NCBI RefSeq assembly: GCF_024181405.1
Contig: NZ_CP051302.1
Span: 2,170,001-2,234,000, forward strand
Direction: 5' to 3'
From: Treponema denticola
GTDB lineage: Bacteria; Spirochaetota; Spirochaetia; Treponematales; Treponemataceae
Length of the DNA: 64,000 nucleotides
Below are positions 8,606 through 17,072 of the stretch, in pieces (the first letter of the stretch is position 1; each line of letters begins with the position of its first letter). Under the pieces are notes generated by a model. The model was not told the DNA's origin. It ran no database searches and saw only the letters and a list, made by a program, of their open reading frames with translations. A program made the position numbers and the translations under genes.

Positions 8606-9088
8606 TTATAATTTTAACACTGCGATAAGTTCTTCTCCATCCATATCACCTGTTTCAACAAAACCGAATGAGCTATATAGTTTACACGCAAGTTGATTTT
8701 CAGGTTCATAAGACAACCAACAATATTCAGCTTTTCCGCAAGGAAAAGTCTTAACAAAATCTAGAGCCAATTTAACTGCATCTTTCCCAAATCCATTATT
8801 TTGATACGCTTTATCAATCATCAGACGCCAAAGATTATAATTCCCTTTTGCTATTTCAGGTGCATCGATCCAATAGTCATGAACATCAAAACCAATCATC
8901 AAAAACCCGACCGGTGTTTCATTGTCATATATCCCGAATGGGAATACATAACCATTTGAGGTGATTGTAATGTAGGCTTCAATGATGCTTATATCGTTGG
9001 CAGCAACAAAGCTTTTCTGTGTTTCCGATACCCGCAGTTTCAGAATATCCCAAATGTTTTTCCCGTTTACTTTTTCCAAATGAAGCAT
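8606..9088 (-). CDS. GNAT acetyltransferase, spermidine/diamine type
   Basis: This 160-residue GNAT-fold enzyme probably transfers acetyl from acetyl-CoA to a polyamine or similar amine. The N-terminus LRVSETQKSFVAANDISI resembles the BltD/PaiA polyamine acetyltransferases. The acetyl-CoA loop is in IDKAYQNNGFGKDAVKLAL (Q/RxxGxG/A type), followed by YEPENQLACKLYSSFGF, the usual motif B helix and strand. The start at 9088 (MLHLEKVNGKNI) is chosen over 9148 because it fits the family length. It is a lone gene facing the previous one tail to tail. Confidence 0.8.
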   Translation of the reverse strand: MLHLEKVNGKNIWDILKLRVSETQKSFVAANDISIIEAYITITSNGYVFPFGIYDNETPVGFLMIGFDVHDYWIDAPEIAKGNYNLWRLMIDKAYQNNGFGKDAVKLALDFVKTFPCGKAEYCWLSYEPENQLACKLYSSFGFVETGDMDGEELIAVLKL

Positions 9089-9265
9089 AATATATCCTTT
9101 TTGACAAACTTTAGTTTTACCTTTCCATAAAATAAATTTTTCCTGCATCAGTTATAAATATTATAGTCATATATATTTACTTGATAATATTTCTTTAATG
9201 GCTCTTATGTCAAGTCGGCACCATATTTTATTAACATACATAAGCGTATCCCATAATTGGATTTT

Positions 9266-9391
9266 TACTTCACTGTTATCACACTATATCGTATTTCTAC
9301 TATCAAATGAGGTGCAGTCATCTTAAACATTTCGTCTTTGTAGTACACCCATGACACAGTTCGACCGATATTTTTTCGTCCATATTCCATT
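9266..9391 (-). CDS. Possible small protein or gene remnant (41 residues)
   Basis: A 41-codon frame starts with ATG at 9391 and ends in TAA at 9266. It reads MEYGRKNIGRTVSWVYYKDEMF, then TAPHLIVEIRYSVITVK, and an AAAAAAGG stretch precedes the ATG. I do not recognise it. It may be a remnant of a longer immunity-type gene, since the neighbourhood is full of such pieces. The rest of 9089-9403 shows nothing else. Confidence 0.3.
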
Positions 9392-9403
9392 CCTTTTTTT
9401 TAT

Positions 9404-10378
9404 TTATGAATTTATATTGCATAATGCTATTTCTTTTAGTTCTCTATCGTAAAACGAGGTAAGGCATATTTCGCCTGAGATGTTTTCGAGTTTGTGTTTG
9501 GACATTCCTCTTGGAAAGGTAATATCGGAATATTCACATGTGCTGAGTGAAAAAACTTTTTGCTTGCCTTTCCAATCATCGGTTTTAAAAAGAGGAGTCA
9601 TTATCACATATTGAGAATCAGTAAAGCATCCGTTGATGCCGCCTTTTTTACCGTCTTTTTTTAAGTCATCTGATTCGGTAAGTTTTTTGATTACTTTCCC
9701 ATCTTCGGAAATACTTGCAAGGGCATAATAATTCATTCCCCACTTATTAACCGATGTTTGGCTGTCGCCCGGAATAAAGGCATAGATTTCTTTATCCGAT
9801 ATTTTAATGCTGTCTATTTTGGGTGCGTCTACGCAGCTGTCATCGTGATGTGTAAATGCCTTTTTGTCTATTGTAGAAAAACATTTCCATTCGGCAGTTT
9901 TTGCTACCTCATCAAATTTCAAAAGAGCAAAACATCTTGCATCCCCGCAAGAAAATTCATTTTCAAAGCAAACGGGAATTGTCTTGTTGTCGGATATATT
10001 TTGAAAATACCTCTGTTGAGCTTTTTCCGGCACAATGATTCCTCTTAGCTGTGAATTATTTTTTATCGGAATTATTTCCGGAGAGGAATGAATGCCGGAG
10101 TAATACCGCACTTCTTTTGCCAAAATGATGAGTCCGAACCCTTCTTTATATCTGAAAAGCACAGGATAATCTCTGCTTGACATTGGGGTATATTCAATCG
10201 GAATCTTTTTTATGCCATCAGCAGAAAGTACAAGGAGGTAAAATTTATCCCAATCGCTCTTCACTCCTGTAGTCAGAATTATAGCAGTTCCATCCGGCAA
10301 CAAAACAGAGTCATGCACAAACGAAAGCTCACTATCCAATTCCCATTTTTTCAATAAGCTTAATTTTAGGTTATTCAT
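9404..10378 (-). CDS. Hypothetical beta-propeller-like protein
   Basis: This is a 324-residue soluble protein of repeated beta strands (VLLPDGTAIILTTGVKS, then FYLLVLSADGIKKIPI, then YALASISEDGKVIKKLTE, then GEICLTSFYDREL), suggesting a bacterial beta propeller. It has no signal peptide, so it is probably cytoplasmic. The similarly built gene at 15161-16069 may be a distant relative. Between it and the ABC gene upstream is a short open stretch (RRLVDEEDRLEVLGILKQ) that ends in the first codons of this gene, probably the tail of a deleted gene. Function is unknown. Confidence 0.55.
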   Translation of the reverse strand: MNNLKLSLLKKWELDSELSFVHDSVLLPDGTAIILTTGVKSDWDKFYLLVLSADGIKKIPIEYTPMSSRDYPVLFRYKEGFGLIILAKEVRYYSGIHSSPEIIPIKNNSQLRGIIVPEKAQQRYFQNISDNKTIPVCFENEFSCGDARCFALLKFDEVAKTAEWKCFSTIDKKAFTHHDDSCVDAPKIDSIKISDKEIYAFIPGDSQTSVNKWGMNYYALASISEDGKVIKKLTESDDLKKDGKKGGINGCFTDSQYVIMTPLFKTDDWKGKQKVFSLSTCEYSDITFPRGMSKHKLENISGEICLTSFYDRELKEIALCNINS

Positions 10379-10452
10379 ATTTTATCTTCTTTATTTGTTT
10401 CAATATACCTAATACTTCCAGCCGATCTTCTTCATCAACTAATCTTCTTTTT

Positions 10453-11133
10453 TCATATATCTGACTGAATATTCCCGTCAAAAAGTTTTATACATCGATC
10501 CGTACTTGCTCCGATTCCAGGGTCGTGAGTAACAATAACAATTGTAGTTCCGCTTTCATTTATTTTTTTAAAGAGGTTAAGAACCTGAGCTCCTGTTTTG
10601 CTGTCCAAAGCACCGGTCGGCTCATCGGCCAAGATAATGTGCGGTTTTGTTACCATTGCACGAGCAATAGCGACACGCTGCTTTTGACCGCCGGAAAGTT
10701 CGTTAGGACCGTGGGAAAGTCTATCGCCCATATCGACATGCTCCAAAGCTTCTTTTGCAAGTGCAATGCGTTTTGTTCTTTCCACACCCTGATAGCGTAA
10801 CGGAAGCATAACATTTTCTAAAACCGTCATATTTGGAAGCAAATGATACTGCTGAAACACAAAGCCGATCGTTTTATTACGCAGCACAGCAAGTTCTTTT
10901 TCCGTCATCTTTGCAGTTTCTTTACCTCCGATTTCCAATATACCGCTTGTCGGCCGGTCAAGACAGCCTATCATATTCATGCAGGTAGACTTTCCCGAAC
11001 CGGACGGCCCCATTATCGAAACAAATTCTCCCTGATCTATACTGAAGCTTATGCCTCGCAGGGCATGCACAACGCTTTCGCCCATTTCATATAATTTTGT
11101 AACATTTTTCATACGAATAATAGTTTCGCTCAT
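10453..11133 (-). CDS. MacB/LolD-type ABC transporter ATPase, orphan
   Basis: This 226-residue ATPase has Walker A GPSGSGKST (42-50), Q-loop FQQYHLLP, signature LSGGQ (146-150), Walker B IILADE (167-171) and switch His in VTHD. Sequence and size match the MacB/LolD/FtsE-like branch that powers export or lipoprotein release with a MacB-type permease. No permease is present on either side; the neighbours are a HEAT-like gene upstream and a propeller-like gene downstream. The ATPase may serve a permease elsewhere or be left from a disrupted operon. ATG at 11133 with GGAG upstream. Confidence 0.85.
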   Translation of the reverse strand: MSETIIRMKNVTKLYEMGESVVHALRGISFSIDQGEFVSIMGPSGSGKSTCMNMIGCLDRPTSGILEIGGKETAKMTEKELAVLRNKTIGFVFQQYHLLPNMTVLENVMLPLRYQGVERTKRIALAKEALEHVDMGDRLSHGPNELSGGQKQRVAIARAMVTKPHIILADEPTGALDSKTGAQVLNLFKKINESGTTIVIVTHDPGIGASTDRCIKLFDGNIQSDI

Positions 11134-11151
11134 TTTTACATCTCCTTTTAT

Positions 11152-11943
11152 TTAATCCTTACTTAAAAATAGCACAGCAGATTTGCGAGCCTTTTCTATT
11201 TTTACCGAATCTTTATTTTCAACAGCTATAGACGATATCCATTTTTTACCGAATAAACTCTGCGCCGACTCTATCATTACGCCGCATGCAAAAAGGTCTT
11301 TTTCCGCAGCGATTGCTTGTCTAAAAACATCTTTTACTTTCGGAAGTATTGTTTGACTATGCAGTCTGTTACATGATAATTGCCATAGCCCCGAAGCCGA
11401 CCATGCACGGCAAAGCCTATCCTCATCGTGGAGCATTCTATCATTAAAAATACCGATCTCTTGCGCTGTCCCAATCCACCCGACAGCTATCAGCACTTTG
11501 CGTCTCAGAACACAGTCCTTCGTATTTATATGCGAGACAAGTACCGGCACAAAACGATTGCAAGCAGCCGTATAAAAATCGCGATATTTCGACCTCACAA
11601 GAATTTCGGCAATGAGATAGGCGGTGAATACCCGTATTTTTTCGGTTGAAGCTTTGTTTATAGCCGCAAAAAGAAAATCAATTCCCGCTAAATCGTGTTT
11701 ATCGAAACTGTTATCCAAATGCAACGGATCATCTCGCTCCCAGTCTTTGCAAATCAATTCGTAATGATAAGCGAGCTGATTACTGCCGCCTAAATCGGCT
11801 ATAAAACCGATACATTCGCTAAGAGGAAAACCGGTTCTTTGTAACTCTGCATACTTTTTTTGTAAATCTTCTTTTGTAAGATTTTGACGGCGTAACCGCT
11901 CCGCTTCAAGTTCTTGCAAAATTTTTTCCGTTGAATTCGGCAT
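11152..11943 (-). CDS. HEAT/ARM-like repeat protein
   Basis: This is a 263-residue, all-helical, soluble protein. Its N-terminus EKILQELEAERLRRQNLTKEDLQKKYAEL is a probable coiled coil. Then come helical pairs such as AYLIAEILVRSKYRDFYTAA, VLRRKVLIAVGWIGTAQEIG and RLCRAWSASGLWQLSC, which read like HEAT/ARM repeats. No known family is certain. It precedes the orphan ABC ATPase by 18 bases on the same strand. Helical-repeat proteins recur in this island (12996, 14249, 23738), perhaps as related toxin-binding proteins. Confidence 0.55.
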   Translation of the reverse strand: MPNSTEKILQELEAERLRRQNLTKEDLQKKYAELQRTGFPLSECIGFIADLGGSNQLAYHYELICKDWERDDPLHLDNSFDKHDLAGIDFLFAAINKASTEKIRVFTAYLIAEILVRSKYRDFYTAACNRFVPVLVSHINTKDCVLRRKVLIAVGWIGTAQEIGIFNDRMLHDEDRLCRAWSASGLWQLSCNRLHSQTILPKVKDVFRQAIAAEKDLFACGVMIESAQSLFGKKWISSIAVENKDSVKIEKARKSAVLFLSKD

Positions 11944-11958
11944 TAGTCTATTCCCTTT

Positions 11959-12546
11959 TTAAAACCATGAAGAAAGTATTTTTGCTCTTACTGCAAATTC
12001 CGTATCTTTTAATTTAACAAATTCTTCCCGATATATTTTTAATACCTCAAAAGAATAATAATAAAAACTGTAAAAAAGATTATCAGGAAAAACATTTTCA
12101 TCTTCATACCGGAGGCAATCATCATCTTCATTATAAACTTCAGACCATAAATATTCTTCTTTTAACATATCTTCAAAAAAAGGTAAGGGAGCTGCATGTC
12201 CCAATTCATCACCCTCACAAAAACTCTCAGCTATTACGGCAAAACCTTCCAGTAGTTCTTCTACAATGTAGTGCGCATTCTTATTTGTACCGCTCTGAGT
12301 TAAAGCTTTCATAAAAATTCTTGTAAGAAATATAAGAGCAAATGGAGTTGCATACCACAAAGTACTTTGATGTTCAATATTTATTGCTATTTCATACACT
12401 GCATTTTCTATTTTATCCGTGTCCTGCATGTTTGTCAATATTTCAAAATATTGAGGAAACAAAGTTGCTCTTCCACAAGTTGTAGGAAGCCGATGCCAAG
12501 GTACATCTTCTATTTTTAAGTTATGAATATAAGAATTGTTTTTCAT
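11959..12546 (-). CDS. Hypothetical protein of HEAT-like immunity type
   Basis: This is a 195-residue acidic protein. The N-terminal IEDVPWHRLPTTCGRATLFPQYFEIL resembles a motif I know from helical-repeat proteins found beside Rhs and similar toxins (W.rL...yGrA...p). It continues with helices AVYEIAINIEHQSTLWYATPFALIFLTRI. The C-terminal half is Asp/Glu-rich. There is no signal peptide. It lies 15 bases upstream of the next gene on the same strand, so co-transcription is likely. The immunity assignment is inference. Confidence 0.5.
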   Translation of the reverse strand: MKNNSYIHNLKIEDVPWHRLPTTCGRATLFPQYFEILTNMQDTDKIENAVYEIAINIEHQSTLWYATPFALIFLTRIFMKALTQSGTNKNAHYIVEELLEGFAVIAESFCEGDELGHAAPLPFFEDMLKEEYLWSEVYNEDDDCLRYEDENVFPDNLFYSFYYYSFEVLKIYREEFVKLKDTEFAVRAKILSSWF

Positions 12547-12583
12547 ACAATATCACTCCCTGTGTATTTATGGTAAATTTGTT

Positions 12584-12886
12584 TTACAGCTTATATTTTT
12601 CAATCAGCTCCATCAGCACAGACGCGGTATCAATTTCTTGTGAAAGTAAATCGTCAAACTCTTCTTCAAGTTCATCTTGTCTGTCGCAAATCCATGATAA
12701 AAATTCTTTTGATTTTTCATAGTTTTGATGAATAAAATAATATTCACCTAAAATACATTTTGCAGATGTAACACTGGCAAGATCATCATCGAGTTCGATT
12801 ACCTTATTTAAAGTTTCCAATGCTTCATCATACAATTTTTTGTTTAGTTGAAGCATGCCCTTTTTTAGATATAATTCTCCATTCAT
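12584..12886 (-). CDS. Small TPR protein
   Basis: This is a 100-residue protein made of tetratricopeptide-like helices: KGMLQLNKKLYDEALETLNKVIELDDDLA is a clear TPR, followed by AKCILGEYYFIHQNYEKSKEFLSWI as a second. It has no signal peptide. It is preceded by AGGAGGT and, directly upstream, by the double-hairpin element at 12899-12981, so its mRNA leader would contain that structure. It probably mediates protein contacts; the partner is unknown. Confidence 0.65.
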   Translation of the reverse strand: MNGELYLKKGMLQLNKKLYDEALETLNKVIELDDDLASVTSAKCILGEYYFIHQNYEKSKEFLSWICDRQDELEEEFDDLLSQEIDTASVLMELIEKYKL

Positions 12887-12898
12887 GTTTACCTCCTA

Positions 12899-12981
12899 TA
12901 ATAATGCGATGTTTGCCTGAAAGGCAAACTCGAAGATAAACAGTGAGGCTGAATTTCTGCCGAACTGTTTATCGCACCTCC
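12899..12981 (-). repeat. Double-hairpin repeat, copy 1 (possible structured RNA)
   Basis: Read on the minus strand it begins AAGGAGGTGC and forms hairpin 1 (GATAAACAGT ... ACTGTTTATC, with inner GGC/GCC). It then reads CGA and hairpin 2 (GTTTGCC-TTTCA-GGCAAAC), then ATCGCATTATTAT. Copy 2 at 21530-21620 has the same hairpin 1, while hairpin 2 differs in sequence yet stays paired. It lies between the genes at 12996 and 12584. It is probably transcribed as the leader of the TPR gene. Confidence 0.7.
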
Positions 12982-12995
12982 TTATATTTATTCTA

Positions 12996-13730
12996 TCATT
13001 TTTTAACCGTTTTTGTAAGTGCTGTAATTATATTGTCCAGTGTTTCAGATACGGAATTAAAGCCGGCTTTTTTTGCAGCCTTAGGAGTTTTTTCCAATGA
13101 AAATGATACGGCTTCTTTTAAAGCTTCTGCATCCTTTAGTGAAATAAGATTTTCCTTCGTCACAGTATTCTCAAAAGAGTCTGTAATAACTTTATCATCA
13201 TTCAAAAGTAAATAACAATTGCGAATCATTATACCGATATGAGAAAGTGTTATATAATCCCGTTTTTTCTGCATAAGCTCTATGATTACAGGCCAAACCT
13301 CGGAAGTTTTCTTTAAATACCAAAGCAGGCTTGCTGCAGCTTGCCGTACAGAGGCATCTTGATGCACTAAAAATAATTCTCCGAGCTCACAAGCCTTTAT
13401 TTTGAATTCTGTGTTTTCTTTTTTTGAGATAAAGTTTTGAGAATCTTTTACCAAATAAGCTAAATCAATATAACGCTCACAATATGTTTTAATCAAAAAT
13501 AAATATTCCCATAACAGTTTCGGATCTTTTTCTGATTTTACTATTTTAAAAAGCTTTGTGTAATTTGTAGTTTCAGAAAACCAATCTCTTATCGGATAGG
13601 TATTCTTCGTACCCGTTTCCAAACAAGAGGCTTGTCTTAAAAACTTTATTCCTTTTGTTTTCATGCTAATATCGTTGCTTTGCGCTTGCAGCAATGCTTC
13701 ATCTAATGCTTCTTTTGAATACTTTGTCAT
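12996..13730 (-). CDS. HEAT-like helical repeat protein
   Basis: This 244-residue protein starts at 13730 (MTKYSKEALDEALLQAQ), four bases after the stop of the upstream membrane-protein gene. The longer frame upstream would run through that gene and is rejected. It is helical throughout, with FKIKACELGELFLVHQDASVRQAAASLLWYLKK resembling a HEAT repeat. The end is Lys-rich. With the genes at 13735 and 14249 it forms a tight three-gene unit (gaps of 1-4 bases), possibly one immunity module with a membrane partner. Function is unknown. Confidence 0.6.
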   Translation of the reverse strand: MTKYSKEALDEALLQAQSNDISMKTKGIKFLRQASCLETGTKNTYPIRDWFSETTNYTKLFKIVKSEKDPKLLWEYLFLIKTYCERYIDLAYLVKDSQNFISKKENTEFKIKACELGELFLVHQDASVRQAAASLLWYLKKTSEVWPVIIELMQKKRDYITLSHIGIMIRNCYLLLNDDKVITDSFENTVTKENLISLKDAEALKEAVSFSLEKTPKAAKKAGFNSVSETLDNIITALTKTVKK

Positions 13731-13734
13731 ATCG

Positions 13735-14247
13735 TTACTCCATAGACAATTCAAAATAATACTTTGTAAACACTTTGAAAACGCTGTCAAAAAAATAAAG
13801 AGAAAAAATAACAATAATGGGAATGATGACAAGTTCAATGTAGTATACTTTAACCGAAATTGTATTTTGTTGAAAAATTTTTATTTTTCTTGTGAGCTGA
13901 CTAATAGCTAAAAACAAATTCGTTATTATAAACGATACTAAAAATCTGAACCCCTCGATAACAATATCAAAAGAAAATTTAAGAGTTCCGGTAAAAACTC
14001 CTGTCTTTGGGAAATAGTACCAGATGATATACACCGCAATATTTAGCGTGATGTAGTTCAAAAAAGTTTTAAGATATTTATTTTCAATTTTCGGAAACAA
14101 ATCGGGAAGCCCTTCCCAAAGAAGAGCCGAATCATTATATCTTCTTTGTTTTATCAGTGTGAAAAATCTTGTGATTAACACTATATCGGCTGTAAAAATT
14201 AAAAGAGTAAAAATTACCATTACTGTTGTAGTTACAATTTTATTCAT
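13735..14247 (-). CDS. Hypothetical membrane protein, four TM segments
   Basis: This 170-residue protein has hydrophobic segments near residues 5-28 (TTVMVIFTLLIFTADIVLI), 65-80, 98-118 (GFRFLVSFIITNLFLAI) and 133-155 (YYIELVIIPIIVIFSLYFF). There are no recognised motifs. It lies between two helical-repeat genes with one- and four-base gaps, so all three should be made from one transcript. An integral-membrane immunity protein against a membrane-active toxin is possible, but nothing in the sequence proves it. Confidence 0.6.
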   Translation of the reverse strand: MNKIVTTTVMVIFTLLIFTADIVLITRFFTLIKQRRYNDSALLWEGLPDLFPKIENKYLKTFLNYITLNIAVYIIWYYFPKTGVFTGTLKFSFDIVIEGFRFLVSFIITNLFLAISQLTRKIKIFQQNTISVKVYYIELVIIPIIVIFSLYFFDSVFKVFTKYYFELSME

Positions 14248-14248
14248 A

Positions 14249-14842
14249 TTAATTTCTAAAGATATGCGGAAAATTCACTGTGAAGACTTTCTGTTCTTTG
14301 GGAGAAAGATTCTCGAAATCTTTATTTATCCTTGCAAATATCTTTTTTGCAAATTCATTTTCCGATGCAAATCTCGCAAGATACTCAACTATTAAAGAAC
14401 CCGCTTCCGGTTTGTTTTTCGAACTTTTGATTGTCTTAACCCCATACTCAGCTGCATAAGGGACAGCTTTACCGTCGGGTTTGTAATTGAAGGCAACAAC
14501 GGCATACCATTTTGCTTTGAAATCCTTATTTAACAAGAGGCTCGCCAAATATTCATTTTCAGAACCCTCGGCTAAGTAAGCAATCGTTAAAACGCTTGCA
14601 CCCTGCACATCTAAATTTTTATAAGTGCTAACTTCTTTTAAATATTGAATTGCTTTCTGCGTTCCTAGCATACGCAGAGCTAAAACAGCCCAATAGATTT
14701 CGTATTTATTACGCTTCATTTTAAGGCACTTAATCATTATCTCTTCGGTGAAAGGCATTTTTTCATTATGAAAATATTCCGAAATTGCCCCCGTGTCATC
14801 TGTGTCATCTAATGTCCAATTTGGAAAAAGCGTTGTCTTCAT
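14249..14842 (-). CDS. HEAT-like helical repeat protein
   Basis: This is a 197-residue soluble protein. Helical pairs include RNKYEIYWAVLALRMLGTQKAIQYLKEV, then LDVQGASVLTIAYLAEGSENEYLASLLL and FKAKWYAVVAFNYKPDGKAVPYAAEYGV, which read as HEAT repeats. It is the first gene of the 14842-12996 unit. No good promoter is obvious upstream; a pseudogene (14900-15137) lies just before it. Its likely role, binding a protein partner, is inferred from the fold only. Confidence 0.6.
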   Translation of the reverse strand: MKTTLFPNWTLDDTDDTGAISEYFHNEKMPFTEEIMIKCLKMKRNKYEIYWAVLALRMLGTQKAIQYLKEVSTYKNLDVQGASVLTIAYLAEGSENEYLASLLLNKDFKAKWYAVVAFNYKPDGKAVPYAAEYGVKTIKSSKNKPEAGSLIVEYLARFASENEFAKKIFARINKDFENLSPKEQKVFTVNFPHIFRN

Positions 14843-14899
14843 TTATTTTTCCCCCCTTCAGTCATTATTTTATGCAGCTCTTTTATGTCTCTCATATTT

Positions 14900-15137
14900 T
14901 TAACCAAAAAAGAATGATATAAAATCTTCAATTTGCTTTGTGCCTAAGCAATGCGAGAGAATGCCTTCCGTATAATCAATAAAATTTTCTAAAGGTTTTT
15001 CGTCATCATCGCTTGTGTTAAATTTATATTTTTCTTCTTCCAGTTTCATACATTCGGATAAAAGAAAAATTTCCTAAATCGGTTTTATTTCTGCCGAACA
15101 CATTATTAAATTTTGTTAGCGCTTCTATTAATTTCAT
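14900..15137 (-). pseudogene. Frameshifted small gene (about 78 codons)
   Basis: ATG at 15137 starts MKLIEALTKFNNVFGRNKTDLG. The frame is then lost, and the continuation in the next frame reads EIFLLSECMKLEEEKYKFN, then IDYTEGILSHCLGTKQIEDF to a TAA at 14900. One base near 15073-15080 must be restored to join them. I do not recognise the family. It is a typical decayed piece of this island and accounts for most of the gap between 14842 and 15161. Confidence 0.5.
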
Positions 15138-15160
15138 AATATTTATCCTTTTTAATTATA

Positions 15161-16069
15161 TCACAGTTTTTGTTCTTTGATAAGTCTATCTAAATATAAT
15201 TTATCTACGTTGATCCATTCAATGCTTTCTTTTCTATTCTTATAATTGCGATATTGGAATATCATCTCATCCCTTGTTTGAAATAATGCATTCACAGCCC
15301 AATTTTTTTCTAAATCATCTATTTTACAATCAATAATAAGCTCATCAATTAATTCAAGTGTAGATAAATTAAATACATAGCACTTCCCTTCAGTGGTACA
15401 AAATATTCCGAAGCTATCATTGATTTTCTGTACATTGGATAATGAATCTTCTTTAAATAAAGAATATGTCTTTTCAGCAATCGGCGTAAAATCCGAGGAA
15501 GAAATTTTAAAAAAAACCGAACTGTAAAAATCAGCAAGCAGAGCATATTTATCGAAGCTAAACATATAAGATAAATTTTTAGGAAACTTATATATTATTT
15601 TCAGCTCATTATTGTTTAATTCTATGCAATAATCTTGGGAGCCGTCCTGTCCTGCTGTAAAAGATACTATTATACGATTTTCTTCATTTAAACTTGTAAA
15701 AGCTATATCTGAATCGCTAAATTCATCTTCCAATTTTATAGAAGCAATTTTGTTTGCAGTTTCATCAAATGCTATTATGTTTACACAATTTTCGTCCAGC
15801 CGTTTTGCAGCCCAAATAATCTTATTTGTATAAGGAGATTGATAGATAATGTCAGCGTAGCAGCTTATTCGTGCGGAGGGTTTAATACCCCGACGCTCTG
15901 CGTCGTAACAAAGGGTATTAAAGCCGACTGCAACCACCTTATGAGAACAACATACCCCGACGCTCGCATCGGGGTTGTTGATTATTTTTTCAATCTCGGC
16001 ACTTAGTTTTCTGTTGATGTCCTCTAAAAAACAATCTTTAGTTTTGCTATAGAATTTAATATAAATCAT
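15161..16069 (-). CDS. Hypothetical propeller-like protein with in-frame repeat insertion
   Basis: This 302-residue protein of repeated beta strands (NKIIWAAKRLDENCVNIIAFDE, then DIAFTSLNEENRIIVSFTAG) resembles a beta propeller and, loosely, the gene at 9404. About residues 30-69 (IINNPDASVGVCC ... DAERRGIKPSARI) are the translation of the palindromic repeat at 15866-15984, which has inserted without breaking the frame. The rest of the protein reads normally on both sides. A frameshifted gene lies downstream of it. Function is unknown. Confidence 0.55.
   Translation of the reverse strand: MIYIKFYSKTKDCFLEDINRKLSAEIEKIINNPDASVGVCCSHKVVAVGFNTLCYDAERRGIKPSARISCYADIIYQSPYTNKIIWAAKRLDENCVNIIAFDETANKIASIKLEDEFSDSDIAFTSLNEENRIIVSFTAGQDGSQDYCIELNNNELKIIYKFPKNLSYMFSFDKYALLADFYSSVFFKISSSDFTPIAEKTYSLFKEDSLSNVQKINDSFGIFCTTEGKCYVFNLSTLELIDELIIDCKIDDLEKNWAVNALFQTRDEMIFQYRNYKNRKESIEWINVDKLYLDRLIKEQKL
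15866..15984. repeat. Palindromic dispersed element, copy 2 (composite)
   Basis: This longer, composite copy has TTCGTGCGGAGGGTTTAATA, then CCCCGACGCTCTGCGTCG. About 50 unique bases follow, then a second CCCCGACGCTCGCATCGGGGTTGTTGATTA-like half. The outer ends match copies 1 and 3. It lies wholly inside the coding region at 15161-16069 and keeps the frame open, adding about 40 residues. Confidence 0.75.
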
Positions 16070-16105
16070 AGTTTGTTCTTTCCTTAAAAATAATGTTTTA
16101 ATTTT

Positions 16106-16876
16106 TTATCGGGGTTGTTGATTTGAAAAACATAAAAAAGTATTAGACAATGCATTTTCATAGACAAAACAACTCAAATCATTTTCAATAAATAAGTTAA
16201 ATGATTTATTTATAATATGTATTTGATTTTTCCCTATATCATGAAAATATACAGAAGCTTCATATGGTCTGATATATAACTCATCCCCATCACTATTCAA
16301 CCACAATTCCCCAATTTTAATATATTCCTCCCGTAATTCTAACATATCAAAATCAATAAGAATACCCTCCATTTTAAATTGCGAAATACAATAAAAAAAT
16401 GTAATTACATCACTATGCAATAATTTATAAAAGAATGATGAGGTTAGTTTTTCTTCGGTTAAATTATTTTCCACAACATCACTTTTCAATAAGTGTTTTT
16501 TTATTACGGCAAACAAGTTAGGGTAACCTTGCTTCAATTTGGTAAATTTCAAGTCAAAATCAATAATATCAATTTTGTCATAGTTCAAGGAGATATCATC
16601 TATTTGCTTTCTCCATCCTTCCATATAATTGACTTGTGCATTTTCGTTATAAGATTGATTTATAGATTTTAAGTATTCACGAGCCGAATTTTGAGATATT
16701 AGTGCGGCACCCATTAAACCTTGTGACATCTTAGGTTTTATCTTTAAATACCACCGCGGCGACAAAAATTGTTTTGCAAATTTTTCATTTTGTTTCCACC
16801 AATCAATCCATTCTTCGGGTAGGAATACTCCTTCAGATAAATGTTTTAGCCCGTTTATTATATTATTCGTTTCCAT
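16106..16876 (-). CDS. Hypothetical AT-rich protein
   Basis: This is a 256-residue soluble protein of unknown family. The N-terminus GVFLPEEWIDWWKQNEKFAKQFLSPRWYLKIKP is aromatic-rich. The middle is helical, and the C-terminal third is strand-rich (YEASVYFHDIGKNQIHIIN). The gene is markedly AT-rich, like those at 1928-3490, suggesting recent transfer. Its last residues (SNQQPR) and stop lie in the fragment of the palindromic repeat at 16108-16126, so the native C-terminus may have been replaced. Confidence 0.55.
   Translation of the reverse strand: METNNIINGLKHLSEGVFLPEEWIDWWKQNEKFAKQFLSPRWYLKIKPKMSQGLMGAALISQNSAREYLKSINQSYNENAQVNYMEGWRKQIDDISLNYDKIDIIDFDLKFTKLKQGYPNLFAVIKKHLLKSDVVENNLTEEKLTSSFFYKLLHSDVITFFYCISQFKMEGILIDFDMLELREEYIKIGELWLNSDGDELYIRPYEASVYFHDIGKNQIHIINKSFNLFIENDLSCFVYENALSNTFLCFSNQQPR
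16108..16126. repeat. Palindromic dispersed element, 3' fragment
   Basis: TATCGGGGTTGTTGATTT matches the right end of the palindromic element. Only this end is present. It provides the last codons and TAA of the gene at 16106-16876. Confidence 0.5.
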
Positions 16877-16940
16877 AATGACTTCTACTATAAAACCTCC
16901 ATATTTGATTTTGCAGGGGCAACCTTTTCATGGTATTTTT

Positions 16941-17072
16941 TCATAACCTATTTATTAAATAGTTATATAACATTGTAGGAGAAAATATCAAAGGCCGTTC
17001 TAAAAGATTGTCTGTCTTACCTGCAAATACAAATGCAGAAATAAGAACATTCGTATCTAAAAAAATTCGCAT
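16941..17072 (-). pseudogene. Truncated PIN-domain toxin
   Basis: ATG at 17072 overlaps the stop of the antitoxin gene by one base and reads MRIFLDTNVLISAFVFAGKTD. This is the first strand and first catalytic Asp of a PIN ribonuclease (VapC-like). After 43 codons it ends in TGA at 16941; a full toxin has about 130 residues and three more acidic residues, all missing here. The bases up to 16877 do not restore a frame. The antitoxin is intact, so this is a toxin-dead pair. Confidence 0.7.

Noticed and set aside
10525..11094. Open frames antisense to the ABC ATPase
   Set aside because: They mirror a well-supported ATPase gene and have no ribosome site or protein features.
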